Below, one piece after another: positions 1-10,899 of a DNA stretch of 64,000 nucleotides (position 1 is its first letter; the number at the start of each line of letters is the position of its first letter). Below the pieces are notes generated by a model. The model was not told the origin of the DNA, did not search any database, and saw only the letters and a list, made by a program, of their open reading frames with translations. This stretch comes from Aeromonas sp. FDAARGOS 1405 (lineage in GTDB: Bacteria; Pseudomonadota; Gammaproteobacteria; Enterobacterales; Aeromonadaceae), in NCBI RefSeq assembly GCF_019048265.1, contig NZ_CP077311.1, positions 3,109,001 through 3,173,000 on the forward strand. Direction: 5' to 3'. The position numbers and the translations under genes were made by a program.

Positions 1-1
1 C

Positions 2-67
2 CCGTGCCTCAAGGCGCCGCTTGCCTCGCGCACCTTGGGCTTTGTCGCTGATGTGTGCGGCAACTAG
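2..67 (+). CDS. ubiH: C-terminal end of 2-octaprenyl-6-methoxyphenol hydroxylase UbiH (partial)
   Basis: Only the last 21 codons are in the window, ending in TAG at 65-67. The readable tail includes PLASRTLGFVAD, which resembles the UbiH C-terminus (E. coli ends near RRTMGWVAR). The next gene on the same strand is ubiI, and ubiH-ubiI-gcvT is the usual gammaproteobacterial order. UbiH is an FAD monooxygenase of aerobic ubiquinone synthesis. The call rests mostly on context because so little sequence is present. Confidence 0.55.
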   Translation, partial: PCLKAPLASRTLGFVADVCGN

Positions 68-186
68 CCTGCACTTGTTGAGTGGAACCTGTTGACCACC
101 ATTCGTTGATCAAAACCTATTGAATAAAGAGGTGATGCTTGCGGGCGTCCCCTCGCTGGCCAGCCGGTCAGCCCTGAAAGGATGAG

Positions 187-1458
187 ATGATGCAGATGCA
201 AAATGTGGATGTGGTGATTGTCGGTGGCGGCATGGTGGGGCTGGGGCTCGCTGCGGCCTTGAAACATAGCGCCCTCAAGGTACTGGTGGTGGAGGGGCAA
301 CTGCCCGACCCGCAGCTGGGGGAGGTGGCCGATAATCGGGTCAGCGCCCTGAGTCTGGCCAGCCAGCAGATCCTGCGCCATGTCGGCGCCTGGGACGGCA
401 TTGAAGCGCGCCGCCTGCAGGCCTATGACAAGATGGCGGTGTGGGAGCAGGACAGTTTCGGCCATATCGACTTCGATGCCGCCAGCCTGCGTCAGGCCAA
501 CCTCGGCCACATCGTCGAGAATCGGGTGATCCAGCTGGCGCTGCTTGAGGCGATTGAAGGCGTCAGTAATATCCAGTTGCTGACCCCCGCCAGAGCCAAG
601 AGCCTGCAGAGCGGCCCGGCGGGCGCCCTGCTGCTCCTTGAAGATGGTCAGGCCATCTCGGCCAAACTGGTGGTGGCTGCCGATGGCGCTCACTCCTGGG
701 TACGCCGTCAGGCTGATATCCCGCTCACCAGCTGGGATTATGGCCACCACGCGCTGGTGGCGACGGTGCGCTGCGCCGAACCCCATGAAGCTGTTGCTCG
801 CCAGATCTTCACCCCGGATGGCCCGCTCGCCTTTTTGCCGCTGTGGCAGGAGAACCTCTGCTCCATCGTCTGGTCGCTGCCTGCGGCCCGCGCCGAGGCG
901 CTCTGCGCCTGCGATGACGAGCAGTTCAACCGCCAGCTCACTGCCGCCTTCGACGCTCGGCTCGGTCTGTGCAAGGTGGAGGGGGCGCGCAGCGCGATTC
1001 CTCTTACCGCCCGCTATGCCCGCGATTTTGCTCGCGAGCGGTTGGTGCTGGTGGGAGATGCTGCCCACACCATCCACCCGCTGGCGGGGCAGGGGGTCAA
1101 CCTTGGCCTGCTGGATGCTGCCGCGCTGGCGGAGCAGATCTTGCAAAATCATGCCGCGGGCGAGGATATCGGCCTGCTCGCCAACCTGCGCAGTTACGAG
1201 CGCTGGCGCAAGAGCGAGGCGGCTCGCATGCTGGCGGCGATGGAAGGGCTCAAGCGGTTGTTCAGCGGGGCCAACCCGCTCAAGAAGCTGGTGCGGGGCG
1301 TGGGATTGCGCGCGGCCAATCTGCTGACGCCCTTCAAGGAGGGGGTGATCCGCGCCGCCATGGGGCTGGAGGGAGAGTTGCCCGCATTGGCCCGTCCTGA
1401 CTGGGCTGTTGCTGCGACCAAGGGCAGTGCCATGCAGGCCAAGGGTGAAAAAAACTAA
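187..1458 (+). CDS. ubiI: UbiI (VisC), 2-octaprenylphenol hydroxylase
   Basis: This 423-residue flavin monooxygenase hydroxylates C5 of the ubiquinone ring using O2. The N-terminus has the FAD Rossmann motif VVIVGGGMVGLG (about residues 9-20). The second FAD motif GDAAHTIHPLAGQG lies near residue 290, and the protein matches E. coli UbiI throughout (for example SFGHIDFD, LGHIVEN, WDYGHHALVATVR). It is slightly longer than the E. coli protein (400). A Shine-Dalgarno AAAGGA lies at 178-183, so ATG 187 or 190 is the start; the E. coli-like start (third Met, 196) is too far away. It follows ubiH by about 120 bp and ends in a hairpin terminator before gcvT. Confidence 0.95.
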   Translation: MMQMQNVDVVIVGGGMVGLGLAAALKHSALKVLVVEGQLPDPQLGEVADNRVSALSLASQQILRHVGAWDGIEARRLQAYDKMAVWEQDSFGHIDFDAASLRQANLGHIVENRVIQLALLEAIEGVSNIQLLTPARAKSLQSGPAGALLLLEDGQAISAKLVVAADGAHSWVRRQADIPLTSWDYGHHALVATVRCAEPHEAVARQIFTPDGPLAFLPLWQENLCSIVWSLPAARAEALCACDDEQFNRQLTAAFDARLGLCKVEGARSAIPLTARYARDFARERLVLVGDAAHTIHPLAGQGVNLGLLDAAALAEQILQNHAAGEDIGLLANLRSYERWRKSEAARMLAAMEGLKRLFSGANPLKKLVRGVGLRAANLLTPFKEGVIRAAMGLEGELPALARPDWAVAATKGSAMQAKGEKN

Positions 1459-1495
1459 TATTACTCACCGTTTTTGACAACAAAAGTAATCCGAC

Positions 1496-1533
1496 AAGGC
1501 TGATGACCCGTTTTGGGTGTCAGCCTTTAATTT
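1496..1533 (+). terminator. intrinsic terminator after ubiI
   Basis: Stem AAGGCTGA (1496-1503) pairs with TCAGCCTT (1520-1527), extended by ACCC/GGGT around a GTTTT loop and followed by TAATTTT. The T tract is only moderate. Confidence 0.7.
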
Positions 1534-1541
1534 TGCTCTGG

Positions 1542-1557
1542 AGCGAAACGTTTTTCT
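1542..1557. promoter_or_regulatory. candidate PurR operator upstream of gcvT
   Basis: The sequence AGCGAAACGTTTTTCT contains the palindromic core AAACGTTT of PurR/LacI-family operators (PurR consensus ANGCAANCGNTTNCNT, about 8 of 11 fixed positions). PurR represses gcvTHP in E. coli, which supports the assignment. The site is an inference from sequence alone, and Cra has a similar core. Confidence 0.4.
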
Positions 1558-1590
1558 GCAAATTGTGACGAAACGGTAAAAATCAAAATT

Positions 1591-1682
1591 TAATCTCGCC
1601 CGAGTCGGCTTATGGCTGTTTTTATCACTGCATTTATCTTAGTGTCTGGAGTCAGTTTTACGGGAGGGGATTAGTTTTTTTT
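1591..1682 (+). terminator. candidate attenuator or long-loop terminator in the gcvT leader
   Basis: TAATCTC (1591-1597) can pair with GGGATTA (1667-1673), and CCC (1599-1601) with GGG (1662-1664). The 3' arm is followed by G and eight T residues (1675-1682). About 60 nt lie in the apical part. It sits between the PurR-like box and the TATAAT at 1708, so it could attenuate a transcript starting near the box or end a short RNA. No known riboswitch motif was recognised. Confidence 0.3.
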
Positions 1683-1707
1683 GAGCGGCACGCTCGCCTG
1701 CTTGTCA

Positions 1708-1713
1708 TATAAT
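1708..1713 (+). promoter_or_regulatory. -10 element (TATAAT) probably for gcvT
   Basis: A perfect TATAAT lies 161 bp before the gcvT ATG. No good -35 at 17 bp is visible; TTGAGC at 1681-1686 is 21 bp away, so the promoter may need an activator such as the GcvA or Lrp type. Confidence 0.4.
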
Positions 1714-1874
1714 CCGCTCCGTTCAAGGAATCCCTCTTGCCTGGCAAGGGCAGGAGCGAGCACACACTTTTGGATCCGGTCGCTTTTTGTTGCACGCAGT
1801 GCAGTCAGAGCGGTGGCGCGGGTCGCAAGGGTGGTCGCCAAAGCGAAAAGGCTTTTTGCTAAGGAAAGAATGCG

Positions 1875-2972
1875 ATGATCCAGACTACTGTACTGCATCC
1901 CAAACACCTGGAAGCCGGCGCCAAGATGGTGGACTTCCACGGTTGGGAAATGCCCATCAACTACGGCTCCCAGCTGGAAGAGCACCACGCGGTGCGCAGC
2001 GATGCCGGTATGTTCGATGTTTCCCACATGACCATCGTCGATTTGACCGGCGAACGGGTCAAAGCCTTTCTGCAACACCTGCTGGCCAACGACGTGGCCA
2101 AACTCACTGCCCCCGGCAAGGCCCTCTACAGCGGCATGCTCAATCCGGAAGGTGGCGTGATCGATGACCTCATCACCTATTATCTTGGCGATACGTTTTA
2201 CCGACTGGTGGTCAACTCCGCTACCCGCGATAAGGATCTGGCCTGGATCCGCCATCACGCCATCGATTTCGATATCACAGTGACCGAGCGTCCCGAGCTT
2301 GCGATGATTGCGGTGCAGGGCCCCAACGCCAAGGTCAAGGCTGCTGCTGTGCTGAGTGCCGCCCAGCGTACCGCCGTAGTGGGGATGAAACCCTTCTTCG
2401 GCGTGCAGGCTGGCGATCTCTTTATCGCCACCACCGGCTACACCGGCGAGGATGGTTATGAAATCGTGGTGCCGCAAGAGAAAGCCTGCGAGCTGTGGCA
2501 AGCGCTGCTGGATAACGGTGTGGCCCCGTGCGGCCTCGGTGCCCGCGATACCCTGCGCCTCGAAGCGGGGATGAACCTCTACGGTCAGGATATGGACGAG
2601 TCAATCTCTCCACTCGCCGCCAACATGGCCTGGACCATCGCCTGGGAGCCGAGCGATCGCAATTTCATCGGCCGTGACGTGCTGGAAGCGCAGAAAGCGG
2701 CGGGCAACCAGCCCAAGCTGGTGGGGCTGGTGATGGAAGAGAAAGGGGTGCTGCGTGCCGGTATGCCCGTTACCTTCACCGCGGCAAACGGTGAGAAGCG
2801 GGAAGGTGTGATCACCTCCGGCTCTTTCTCCCCCACCCTGGGCTACAGTATTGCCCTGGCGCGGGTGCCCCGCGATATCGGTGAGCTGGCCGAGGTGGAG
2901 ATCCGCAAGAAGCTGGTCACCGTGAAGGTCACCAAGCCCGCTTTCGTCCGTAACGGCCAGAAGCTGGTTTAA
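1875..2972 (+). CDS. gcvT: Glycine cleavage system T protein (aminomethyltransferase)
   Basis: GcvT moves the methylene group from aminomethyl-lipoyl-GcvH to tetrahydrofolate, releasing ammonia. The 365-residue product has the usual family length (E. coli 364). It shows the folate-binding DVSHM near the N-terminus, [26 protein letters not shown] and [23 protein letters not shown] lies just upstream of ATG 1875. It is the first gene of the gcvT-gcvH pair; gcvP follows after a separate leader. Confidence 0.97.
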   Translation: MIQTTVLHPKHLEAGAKMVDFHGWEMPINYGSQLEEHHAVRSDAGMFDVSHMTIVDLTGERVKAFLQHLLANDVAKLTAPGKALYSGMLNPEGGVIDDLITYYLGDTFYRLVVNSATRDKDLAWIRHHAIDFDITVTERPELAMIAVQGPNAKVKAAAVLSAAQRTAVVGMKPFFGVQAGDLFIATTGYTGEDGYEIVVPQEKACELWQALLDNGVAPCGLGARDTLRLEAGMNLYGQDMDESISPLAANMAWTIAWEPSDRNFIGRDVLEAQKAAGNQPKLVGLVMEEKGVLRAGMPVTFTAANGEKREGVITSGSFSPTLGYSIALARVPRDIGELAEVEIRKKLVTVKVTKPAFVRNGQKLV

Positions 2973-3058
2973 CATCGTCTTGGGGGAGGGCTGTGCCTCC
3001 CCCCCATCCCTTTTCATATTCGTTTTTAAACGCGACTCAAAGATCAAAGGAAGCACAA

Positions 3059-3448
3059 ATGAGCCATATCCCGAGCGAACTGAAATATGCCACTTCCCAC
3101 GAGTGGATCCGTGTTGAAGCCAACGGCGAGGCCGTGGTCGGTATCACCGAGCACGCCCAGGAGCTGCTGGGTGACATGGTGTTTGTCGAGCTGCCGGAAG
3201 TGGGCAAGCAGGTCAGTGCCGGTGACGACTGCGCCGTGGCCGAGTCGGTCAAGGCGGCCTCCGACATCTACAGCCCGGTGAGCGGCGAGATCATTGCCGT
3301 CAACGAAGAGCTGGAAGGGAGCCCCGAGCTGGTCAACTCCGACCCCTACAGCGCTGGCTGGCTGTTCCGCATCAAGCTCGATGACGAGAGCGAGCTGGCC
3401 AACCTGCTGGATGCCGAAGGCTACCAGAACGTGGTGGACGAAGAGTAA
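3059..3448 (+). CDS. gcvH: Glycine cleavage system H protein
   Basis: This is the lipoyl carrier that shuttles the aminomethyl group between GcvP and GcvT. From ATG 3059 it is 129 residues, exactly the E. coli length. The lipoyl-lysine motif ESVKAASD places the modified lysine at K65. The frame is open 22 codons further upstream, but AAAGGAAG at 3046-3053 selects ATG 3059. It lies 86 bp after gcvT and ends in a GC-rich hairpin. Confidence 0.96.
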   Translation: MSHIPSELKYATSHEWIRVEANGEAVVGITEHAQELLGDMVFVELPEVGKQVSAGDDCAVAESVKAASDIYSPVSGEIIAVNEELEGSPELVNSDPYSAGWLFRIKLDDESELANLLDAEGYQNVVDEE

Positions 3449-3747
3449 TGCCCCCGGGCCCTGCCAACACAGCAGGGCCCCTTTGTATGACCGCCAGCCG
3501 GGCAAGCATCGGCCGGTGGAAGGGTGAAGTCGCCCGCGCTTGCCGTTTGCCAGTCTAGGTGCCTAGGGGGCAAACAGGCCGGTTCGCAACAAGGCGATCC
3601 CCTCTCGATGCTGCCGCAGCATCCGGTGCCGCATCCTGTCTGCGGGACCCAGAACATGAGTGGAGTCGGTATCAGCCGACGATCAGGAACATCAGGTCTT
3701 GGTTATCAGGATGTCATGCCAGGACTTATTTATCAGGAAATAGGGAA
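3449..3747 (+). other. 299-bp structured leader between gcvH and gcvP
   Basis: No gene is evident. After the gcvH hairpin there is a second hairpin at 3545-3575 (GTTTGCC/GGCAAAC outer arms, CTAGG/CCTAG inner arms) and a third at 3607-3623 (GATGCTG-CCG-CAGCATC). The last 80 bp carry five ATCAG repeats (3671, 3682, 3691, 3704, 3732), three of them ATCAGGA, plus CCAGGA near 3720. This suggests a structured or protein-bound 5' leader for gcvP. No riboswitch family was recognised. Confidence 0.45.
3456..3486 (+). terminator. hairpin after gcvH
   Basis: GGGCCCTGC (3456-3464) pairs with GCAGGGCCC (3472-3480), followed by CTTTGT. The stem is strong but the T tract is poor, so partial readthrough into gcvP is likely. 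Confidence 0.6.
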
Positions 3748-6624
<2,877 letters not shown>

Positions 6625-6663
6625 GTAGCGTCCAGGAGCAACAGTTAAGCCGTATAAACAACA

Positions 6664-6692
6664 GGGCCACCCAAACGGGTGGCCCTTTTTAT
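6664..6692 (+). terminator. intrinsic terminator after gcvP
   Basis: GGGCCACCC (6664-6672) and GGGTGGCCC (6677-6685) enclose AAAC and are followed by TTTTTATAT. It separates gcvP from the convergent chemoreceptor gene and may also work on the minus strand, with a poorer T tract. Confidence 0.88.
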
Positions 6693-6712
6693 ATGTCATC
6701 TGATTGCTACGG

Positions 6713-8266
6713 CTATCCAAAGGTCCGGCTTAAGTCCTTGAGCTGGCTCGCTTTGGTCTGCAAGTTGGCGCTGGTTTCACTGACCTGATCGATTTTGAGG
6801 CTATTATCGTGAGAGAGCGAGGATATCTGGTTGATATTGCGGCTGATCTCCTCGATGACCGCTTGTTGCTCGGTAGCTGCGGCGGTTATCTGGTTGGAAA
6901 AATCAGAGACCTTGTCTATCTCGACCACAACCTGATTGAGGTTGCCGGTACTTGCCTGGGTGGTGGCGAGGCAGGCGTTGGTTCTGGTCACATTGAGATG
7001 CATCATCTCTTTCCATTCCCCCAGGGTTTGCTGGATATGGCCAATGCTGTTCTGGATTTGCTCTGTCGCCTTATGGGTTCTGGTCGAAAGGCTGCGTACC
7101 TCGTCTGCCACCACCGCAAAGCCGCGCCCCTGATCGCCAGCCCGCGCAGCTTCGATGGAGGCATTGAGCGCCAGCAGGTTGGTTTGATCCGCAATACCGC
7201 GAATTTCGCTCATTATGCTGCCGATACGCTCGGATTCACTTGCCAGTTCGACGGCTGACTGAAAGGCTTGCTCCGCCTGGGTTGCCAGCGCCGACATTTC
7301 TTCTCCCGCTTCCGAAAGCTGCTCGCTGGTGGTGATGCAGTGGCTGCGGGCCTCTTCGATCTGGTTGCTGCTGTCCTGAATGTTGCGGCTAATCTCTTCG
7401 GCAGCCGATGCCATCTGGGTAACTGCGGTGGCGACTTGCTGAATTTGCATATCCTGTGCGGAGATATCCTGGCTGGCCAATGCTGCCGAACCGCTCAAGT
7501 TGTTGGCCATGGCGTTGAGCGAGACAGTCGTGTCATCGACCCTTCCCAGCACGGTACGGATTCTGGCTTGCCACAGCTTGATATGGAAATCGGCAATGCT
7601 ATGGGGTGCATCCCCCGAGAAGATGAGGCGGCTAATGCTGTCGTAGTCTTGCTCGAGCTGCTGCAAGTATCGCGGCGTGCGGAAGAGAGAATTACGGTTG
7701 AACCAGATGGCGGTCAACAGGGGAATGATGATCCAGAGCGCTTGCAGTGGTGGGAGTAGCCAGCCTGCGCTGATAACACAAACTAACAGCAGGGGGATGG
7801 TCATCATGGTTGGCGTGATCAGGCGCTGTCCCATGTGAATGGCAGAGCCGGTTTCGCGGGCTTTAAGAGCCTTGTACATCTTGCTGGCCCGCTCTTTGTG
7901 CTCCGCAGTGGGGCGACAACGGACGGATTGATAACCCACCATCTTGCCATCTTCATAAATCGGGGTGACGTAGGCATCTACCCAGTAATAGCGACCATCT
8001 TTGCAGCGGTTCTTTACCATGCCTCGCCATGGCTTGCCCGCCTTCAGGTGGGCCCAGAGATCGGCAAATGCTGCTTTGGGCATGTCGGGGTGGCGCACCA
8101 GGTTGTGATGCTGCCCCAGCATCTCTTCCAGACGATAGCCTGCCACCTGACAGAATGCCGGATTGGCATAGGTGATGTCCCCTTTGAGATCGGTCGTCGA
8201 TACCAACTGCACATTATCGGTAAATTCAACCTCGGTATCTGTGGTGTGAAGTGTACTGGTTACCAT
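6713..8266 (-). CDS. aer: Aer-like PAS-domain methyl-accepting chemotaxis protein
   Basis: This 517-residue receptor resembles E. coli Aer, which senses redox through FAD in a PAS domain. The N-terminal PAS (about 15-130) contains [15 protein letters not shown] and [17 protein letters not shown], nearly identical to the Aer FAD-binding PAS. Two hydrophobic segments lie around residues 150-195. The C-terminal signalling domain has the hairpin tip [34 protein letters not shown]. It is single, convergent with gcvP and divergent from a HAD gene. Aeromonads and vibrios usually have several such receptors, so the exact ligand is unsure. Confidence 0.88.
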   Translation of the reverse strand: MVTSTLHTTDTEVEFTDNVQLVSTTDLKGDITYANPAFCQVAGYRLEEMLGQHHNLVRHPDMPKAAFADLWAHLKAGKPWRGMVKNRCKDGRYYWVDAYVTPIYEDGKMVGYQSVRCRPTAEHKERASKMYKALKARETGSAIHMGQRLITPTMMTIPLLLVCVISAGWLLPPLQALWIIIPLLTAIWFNRNSLFRTPRYLQQLEQDYDSISRLIFSGDAPHSIADFHIKLWQARIRTVLGRVDDTTVSLNAMANNLSGSAALASQDISAQDMQIQQVATAVTQMASAAEEISRNIQDSSNQIEEARSHCITTSEQLSEAGEEMSALATQAEQAFQSAVELASESERIGSIMSEIRGIADQTNLLALNASIEAARAGDQGRGFAVVADEVRSLSTRTHKATEQIQNSIGHIQQTLGEWKEMMHLNVTRTNACLATTQASTGNLNQVVVEIDKVSDFSNQITAAATEQQAVIEEISRNINQISSLSHDNSLKIDQVSETSANLQTKASQLKDLSRTFG

Positions 8267-8469
8267 GTTCAGGCTCCGGTTTTGCCATAACGGAATGCTT
8301 CGCCTGAGTATGGCAGAGGATGTTCATTTATTGTGTTGTTACACATTAACTCTTGTGCTACTGCGTGGGGACGGGACGGGTCTCACATTTTTACAGCGCG
8401 GTTTGGCGAGGAAAGGCAAGCCAAGTAACATGGCGTGACTTATGGCTGTGCAGCGAGACAGGTAACGCA

Positions 8470-9180
8470 ATGAAGTTGGATGCGATTTTATGGGATTATG
8501 ACGGTACTCTGGTCAATTCGGTGCCGAAGAATATCGATATCACCAAGCAGATCCTGGCTGAGGTCGCCCCCCATCTGACCGGAGAACATCTGCCGCGCTA
8601 TCTGCGCAGCGAAGCGGAGTATCACCATGCCAATCACTCCGCCAAGAACTGGCAGGCGCTCTATATGGATTACTACGGTTTGTCGCGGGACGAGATGGTG
8701 CTGGCTGGCAGTCTGTGGGCCAAGCATCAGGAGATGAACCGGACCGAGGTGCGTTTTTTTGCGGGGCTGGAGGCGGTGATTGACCATTTCTCTGCCATTC
8801 CCCACGGAATTTGTTCGCAGAACTCCCAAAAGAACATTCGCCGGGTACTGGAGCTGCATGGCGTGAACAGCCTGTTCAAGGCTGTGGTCGGCTATGATGA
8901 CGTGCCCGGACAGCAGCAAAAACCTCATCCTTTCGGTGGCCTCAAATGTCTGGAGTCTATCTTCGGCCCAGCCAGGTGCCAGTCGCTGATCTATATCGGT
9001 GACCATGAAGCGGATGTGCAGTTTGCCCGTCATTTGCAAAGGGCGCTTGGCGAGCAGAGCCGTGTGATCTCGGTGGCTGTCACCTATAGCTGCGCGACCC
9101 CGGAGCGCTGGGAACACCAACCCGACCATATCGCCCGTGACGTCGAGGATCTGCTCCCCATTATCGGGCAATATCTGTAA
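8470..9180 (+). CDS. HAD-superfamily hydrolase (phosphoglycolate phosphatase-like)
   Basis: 236 residues from ATG 8470. HAD motif I is DYDGTLVNS (nucleophile Asp near residue 9 and acid Asp two later). Motif II is GICSQNS, motif III a lysine in QQKPHPF, and motif IV IGDHEADVQFA. The cap insert is of the all-helical Gph/PGMB type. The substrate cannot be told. The frame is open 39 codons further upstream, but homology to HAD proteins begins at MKLDAILWDYDG and CAGGTAA lies just before it. It is monocistronic and ends in a bidirectional terminator. Confidence 0.82.
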   Translation: MKLDAILWDYDGTLVNSVPKNIDITKQILAEVAPHLTGEHLPRYLRSEAEYHHANHSAKNWQALYMDYYGLSRDEMVLAGSLWAKHQEMNRTEVRFFAGLEAVIDHFSAIPHGICSQNSQKNIRRVLELHGVNSLFKAVVGYDDVPGQQQKPHPFGGLKCLESIFGPARCQSLIYIGDHEADVQFARHLQRALGEQSRVISVAVTYSCATPERWEHQPDHIARDVEDLLPIIGQYL

Positions 9181-9211
9181 CGCCGGTTGCAGATTGTCGT
9201 ACGGAACATGC

Positions 9212-9240
9212 AAAACGCCGATCAGTTGATCGGCGTTTTG
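9212..9240. terminator. bidirectional terminator between HAD gene and permease
   Basis: AAAACGCCGATCA (9212-9224) pairs with TGATCGGCGTTTT (9227-9239), with T/A runs on both sides. A nearly identical hairpin lies at 10847-10874 (25 of 28 positions the same), on the other side of the permease/arsR pair. Confidence 0.9.
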
Positions 9241-9307
9241 TCTATGGGATGCCTGATGGTTTCACACTCTGCTGGCTTAACACCCTGTCTGTTTAATGAT
9301 GGGCGAC

Positions 9308-10378
9308 TTAAAACAACAGTTGCGTCAGGTAGCCCATCAGGATCGCCATACCGAGTATCACGGTAAGGAAGGCCGCAATCATCGGGGTTCTGAACATGGA
9401 TTTGAGCAGGATCACCTCGGTCAGACTGGCACCGGCACTGCCGATGATCAGCGCCATGACGGCGCCCATTCCCATCCCTTTGCTCAGCAGTACCGACGCC
9501 AGCGGGATCACGGCCTCGGCGCGGATGTAGAGCGGGATCCCGACGATGGCGCTGAATGGAATGGCCAGCGGGTTGTCGGCGCCAGCATGGGCGGCGATCC
9601 ACTCGGCCGGAATAAAACCGTAAATAAACGAGCCGATGAGCACCCCCAGCAGCAGGAAGGGCAATACCGTTTTGAACTGCTGCCAGGCATCGATGCGAGC
9701 TTTGACCCAGGCGGTGGGGAGCTGTGGCGCTCTGGTCAGGGCAGCCGTGCCATCGCCGCAGCAGGGGAGGGTAGCCTGTTCTGCCATCTCTGGTTGCGGA
9801 GCCGGGCAGCACGCCGTCCCCTTGAGTTGTTTGATTGCGCGAATGGTACCGCGTTGGTTGTCACTGCAATTTGTTTGAGTTGTGGCGCGGGTCGCCGGGC
9901 CACAGTCGCTACCGCAAGAGGGGGTGGCCTCTTTGGGGTCGATGACGTGGCGCTCGAACCCGAGCCTGTCGAGCAGCATGCTCGCCATGACGGAGACGCT
10001 GGCGGCGATCACGGCGTAGAGCAGGGTCACTTTCCAGCCGAAGGTGGCCCACATCAAGCCGACGATGATGGGGTTCAGCAGTGGCGAAATAAACAGGAAG
10101 GTGAGGGTGGGGCCAAAGCCAGCTTTGGCCGAGAGCAGCCCTCTCAGCATGGGGATGGTGGAGCAGCTGCAAAAGGGGGTGACGGCACCGAGCAGGGCCG
10201 AGAGCAGATAGCCCTTGCCATGGCGCGCCCCCAGCATCCGCTGGATCTTCTCGTCGGGGATCTTCTGACGGATCAGGCTGACCCCGGCGCTAATGACCAG
10301 AAACAGCACCGACAGCTCGACAGCCAGAAACAGGAACATCTGGGCTGCATCGGTCAGCATGGTTAACCACTCATTCAT
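9308..10378 (-). CDS. Permease of the ArsP / SO_0444-type (UPF0718) family, probable metalloid efflux
   Basis: A 356-residue integral membrane protein with about eight hydrophobic segments in two halves. The family signature TPFCSCSTIP lies near residue 66, with SPLLNPIIVGL after it and a repeat-like SAGASLTEVILLKSMF near the end. A cytoplasmic loop between the halves (about residues 150-215) is Cys-rich (CGSDCGP, NCSDN, ACCPAP, LPCCGDG), which suggests soft-metal or arsenical binding. GAGGA precedes ATG 10378. It is divergent from an ArsR regulator; related pairs export arsenite or organoarsenicals. The substrate is inferred. Confidence 0.85.
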   Translation of the reverse strand: MNEWLTMLTDAAQMFLFLAVELSVLFLVISAGVSLIRQKIPDEKIQRMLGARHGKGYLLSALLGAVTPFCSCSTIPMLRGLLSAKAGFGPTLTFLFISPLLNPIIVGLMWATFGWKVTLLYAVIAASVSVMASMLLDRLGFERHVIDPKEATPSCGSDCGPATRATTQTNCSDNQRGTIRAIKQLKGTACCPAPQPEMAEQATLPCCGDGTAALTRAPQLPTAWVKARIDAWQQFKTVLPFLLLGVLIGSFIYGFIPAEWIAAHAGADNPLAIPFSAIVGIPLYIRAEAVIPLASVLLSKGMGMGAVMALIIGSAGASLTEVILLKSMFRTPMIAAFLTVILGMAILMGYLTQLLF

Positions 10379-10401
10379 TGTCGTATCCTCACTTGGTTTC
10401 T

Positions 10402-10423
10402 ATATTTCCAAAATAATCGAAAT
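10402..10423. promoter_or_regulatory. candidate ArsR operator, permease side
   Basis: ATATTTCC-AAAATAATCGAAAT is an imperfect dyad sharing ATTTC...ATAATCGAAAT-like half-sites with the dyad at 10439-10462. It lies 24 bp before the permease ATG on the minus strand. Confidence 0.5.
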
Positions 10424-10438
10424 TGATGGTCGGTCAAG

Positions 10439-10462
10439 ATATTTCTGGTATTATCGAAATAT
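10439..10462. promoter_or_regulatory. candidate ArsR operator, arsR side
   Basis: Perfect 7-bp arms ATATTTC (10439-10445) and GAAATAT (10456-10462) flank a 10-bp centre. It lies about 22 bp before the arsR start, where autorepression is expected. The shared half-sites in the two dyads argue that both divergent genes are controlled by this ArsR. Confidence 0.6.
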
Positions 10463-10484
10463 CAAATTCGTGGAGGGCGCAGAG

Positions 10485-10811
10485 ATGCAACTGGAAGAGG
10501 TCGCCAAGGCATTGAAAGAGCTGGGTCATCCGACCCGGCTGTTTATCTTCAAGCATCTGGTCAAGGCGGGAGAGCAGGGGTTGCCGGTGGGGGAGCTGCA
10601 AAAGCAGCTGGTGATCCCCGCTTCCACCCTCAGCCACCATATCGCGGCGCTGGTCTCGGTGGGGCTGGTGAAGCAAAACCGGGAGAGTCGCACCCTGCTG
10701 TGCGTCTCTCAATACGCGGTGCTGGAGGAGATCATCGCCTTTTTCCGCGATGAGTGTTGCGTCAACAGCCCGGAGCATCGGCAAGATCAAAGGCAAGAGC
10801 TGCCTTCCTGA
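10485..10811 (+). CDS. ArsR/SmtB-family metalloregulator
   Basis: 108-residue winged-helix repressor. The helix-turn-helix is in ELQKQLVIPASTLSHHIAALVSVGLV, with HPTRLFIFKHL in front. Vicinal cysteines C91-C92 (RDECCVN) sit at the end of the dimerisation helix, with another Cys at 73. Adjacent cysteines there are typical of arsenite sensors such as the Acidithiobacillus-type ArsR. ATG 10485 follows GGAGGGCGCAGAG. The open frame extends further up but would overlap the operators. It is divergent from the permease it probably controls. Confidence 0.9.
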   Translation: MQLEEVAKALKELGHPTRLFIFKHLVKAGEQGLPVGELQKQLVIPASTLSHHIAALVSVGLVKQNRESRTLLCVSQYAVLEEIIAFFRDECCVNSPEHRQDQRQELPS

Positions 10812-10846
10812 GGGCTATGGCTGCTAGTAGTGCTGCGCGTAATAAA

Positions 10847-10875
10847 AAAACGCCGATCATGCGATCGGCGTTTTG
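10847..10875. terminator. bidirectional terminator between arsR and aroP
   Basis: AAAACGCCGATC (10847-10858) and GATCGGCGTTTT (10863-10874) enclose ATGC. It is almost a copy of the hairpin at 9212-9239. Confidence 0.9.
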
Positions 10876-10899
10876 CATTGTTTTTCTCAACTGCGGGCA

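Larger units (their letters stand above)
1459..1874. other. 416-bp ubiI-gcvT intergenic leader region
   Basis: No coding gene is seen here. It holds, in order: the ubiI terminator (1496-1533), a PurR/LacI-type palindrome (1542-1557), an AT-rich stretch, a candidate long-loop terminator or attenuator ending in eight T residues (1591-1682), and a perfect -10 hexamer TATAAT (1708-1713) followed by about 160 nt of leader to gcvT. I looked for the conserved core of the glycine riboswitch and did not find it. Confidence 0.6.

Noticed and set aside
1459..1874. Glycine riboswitch before gcvT
   Set aside because: The region is long and structured, but I could not find the conserved core of the glycine aptamer on either strand.
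8267..8350. Flagellar sigma-28 promoter for the Aer-like gene
   Set aside because: TAAA and GCCATACT occur upstream, but the spacing is 12 bp instead of 15 and the -10 match is poor.
10293..10484. Longer start for ArsR
   Set aside because: The frame is open upstream, but it would run through both operators and into the permease gene. The family starts near MQLEEVAKAL.
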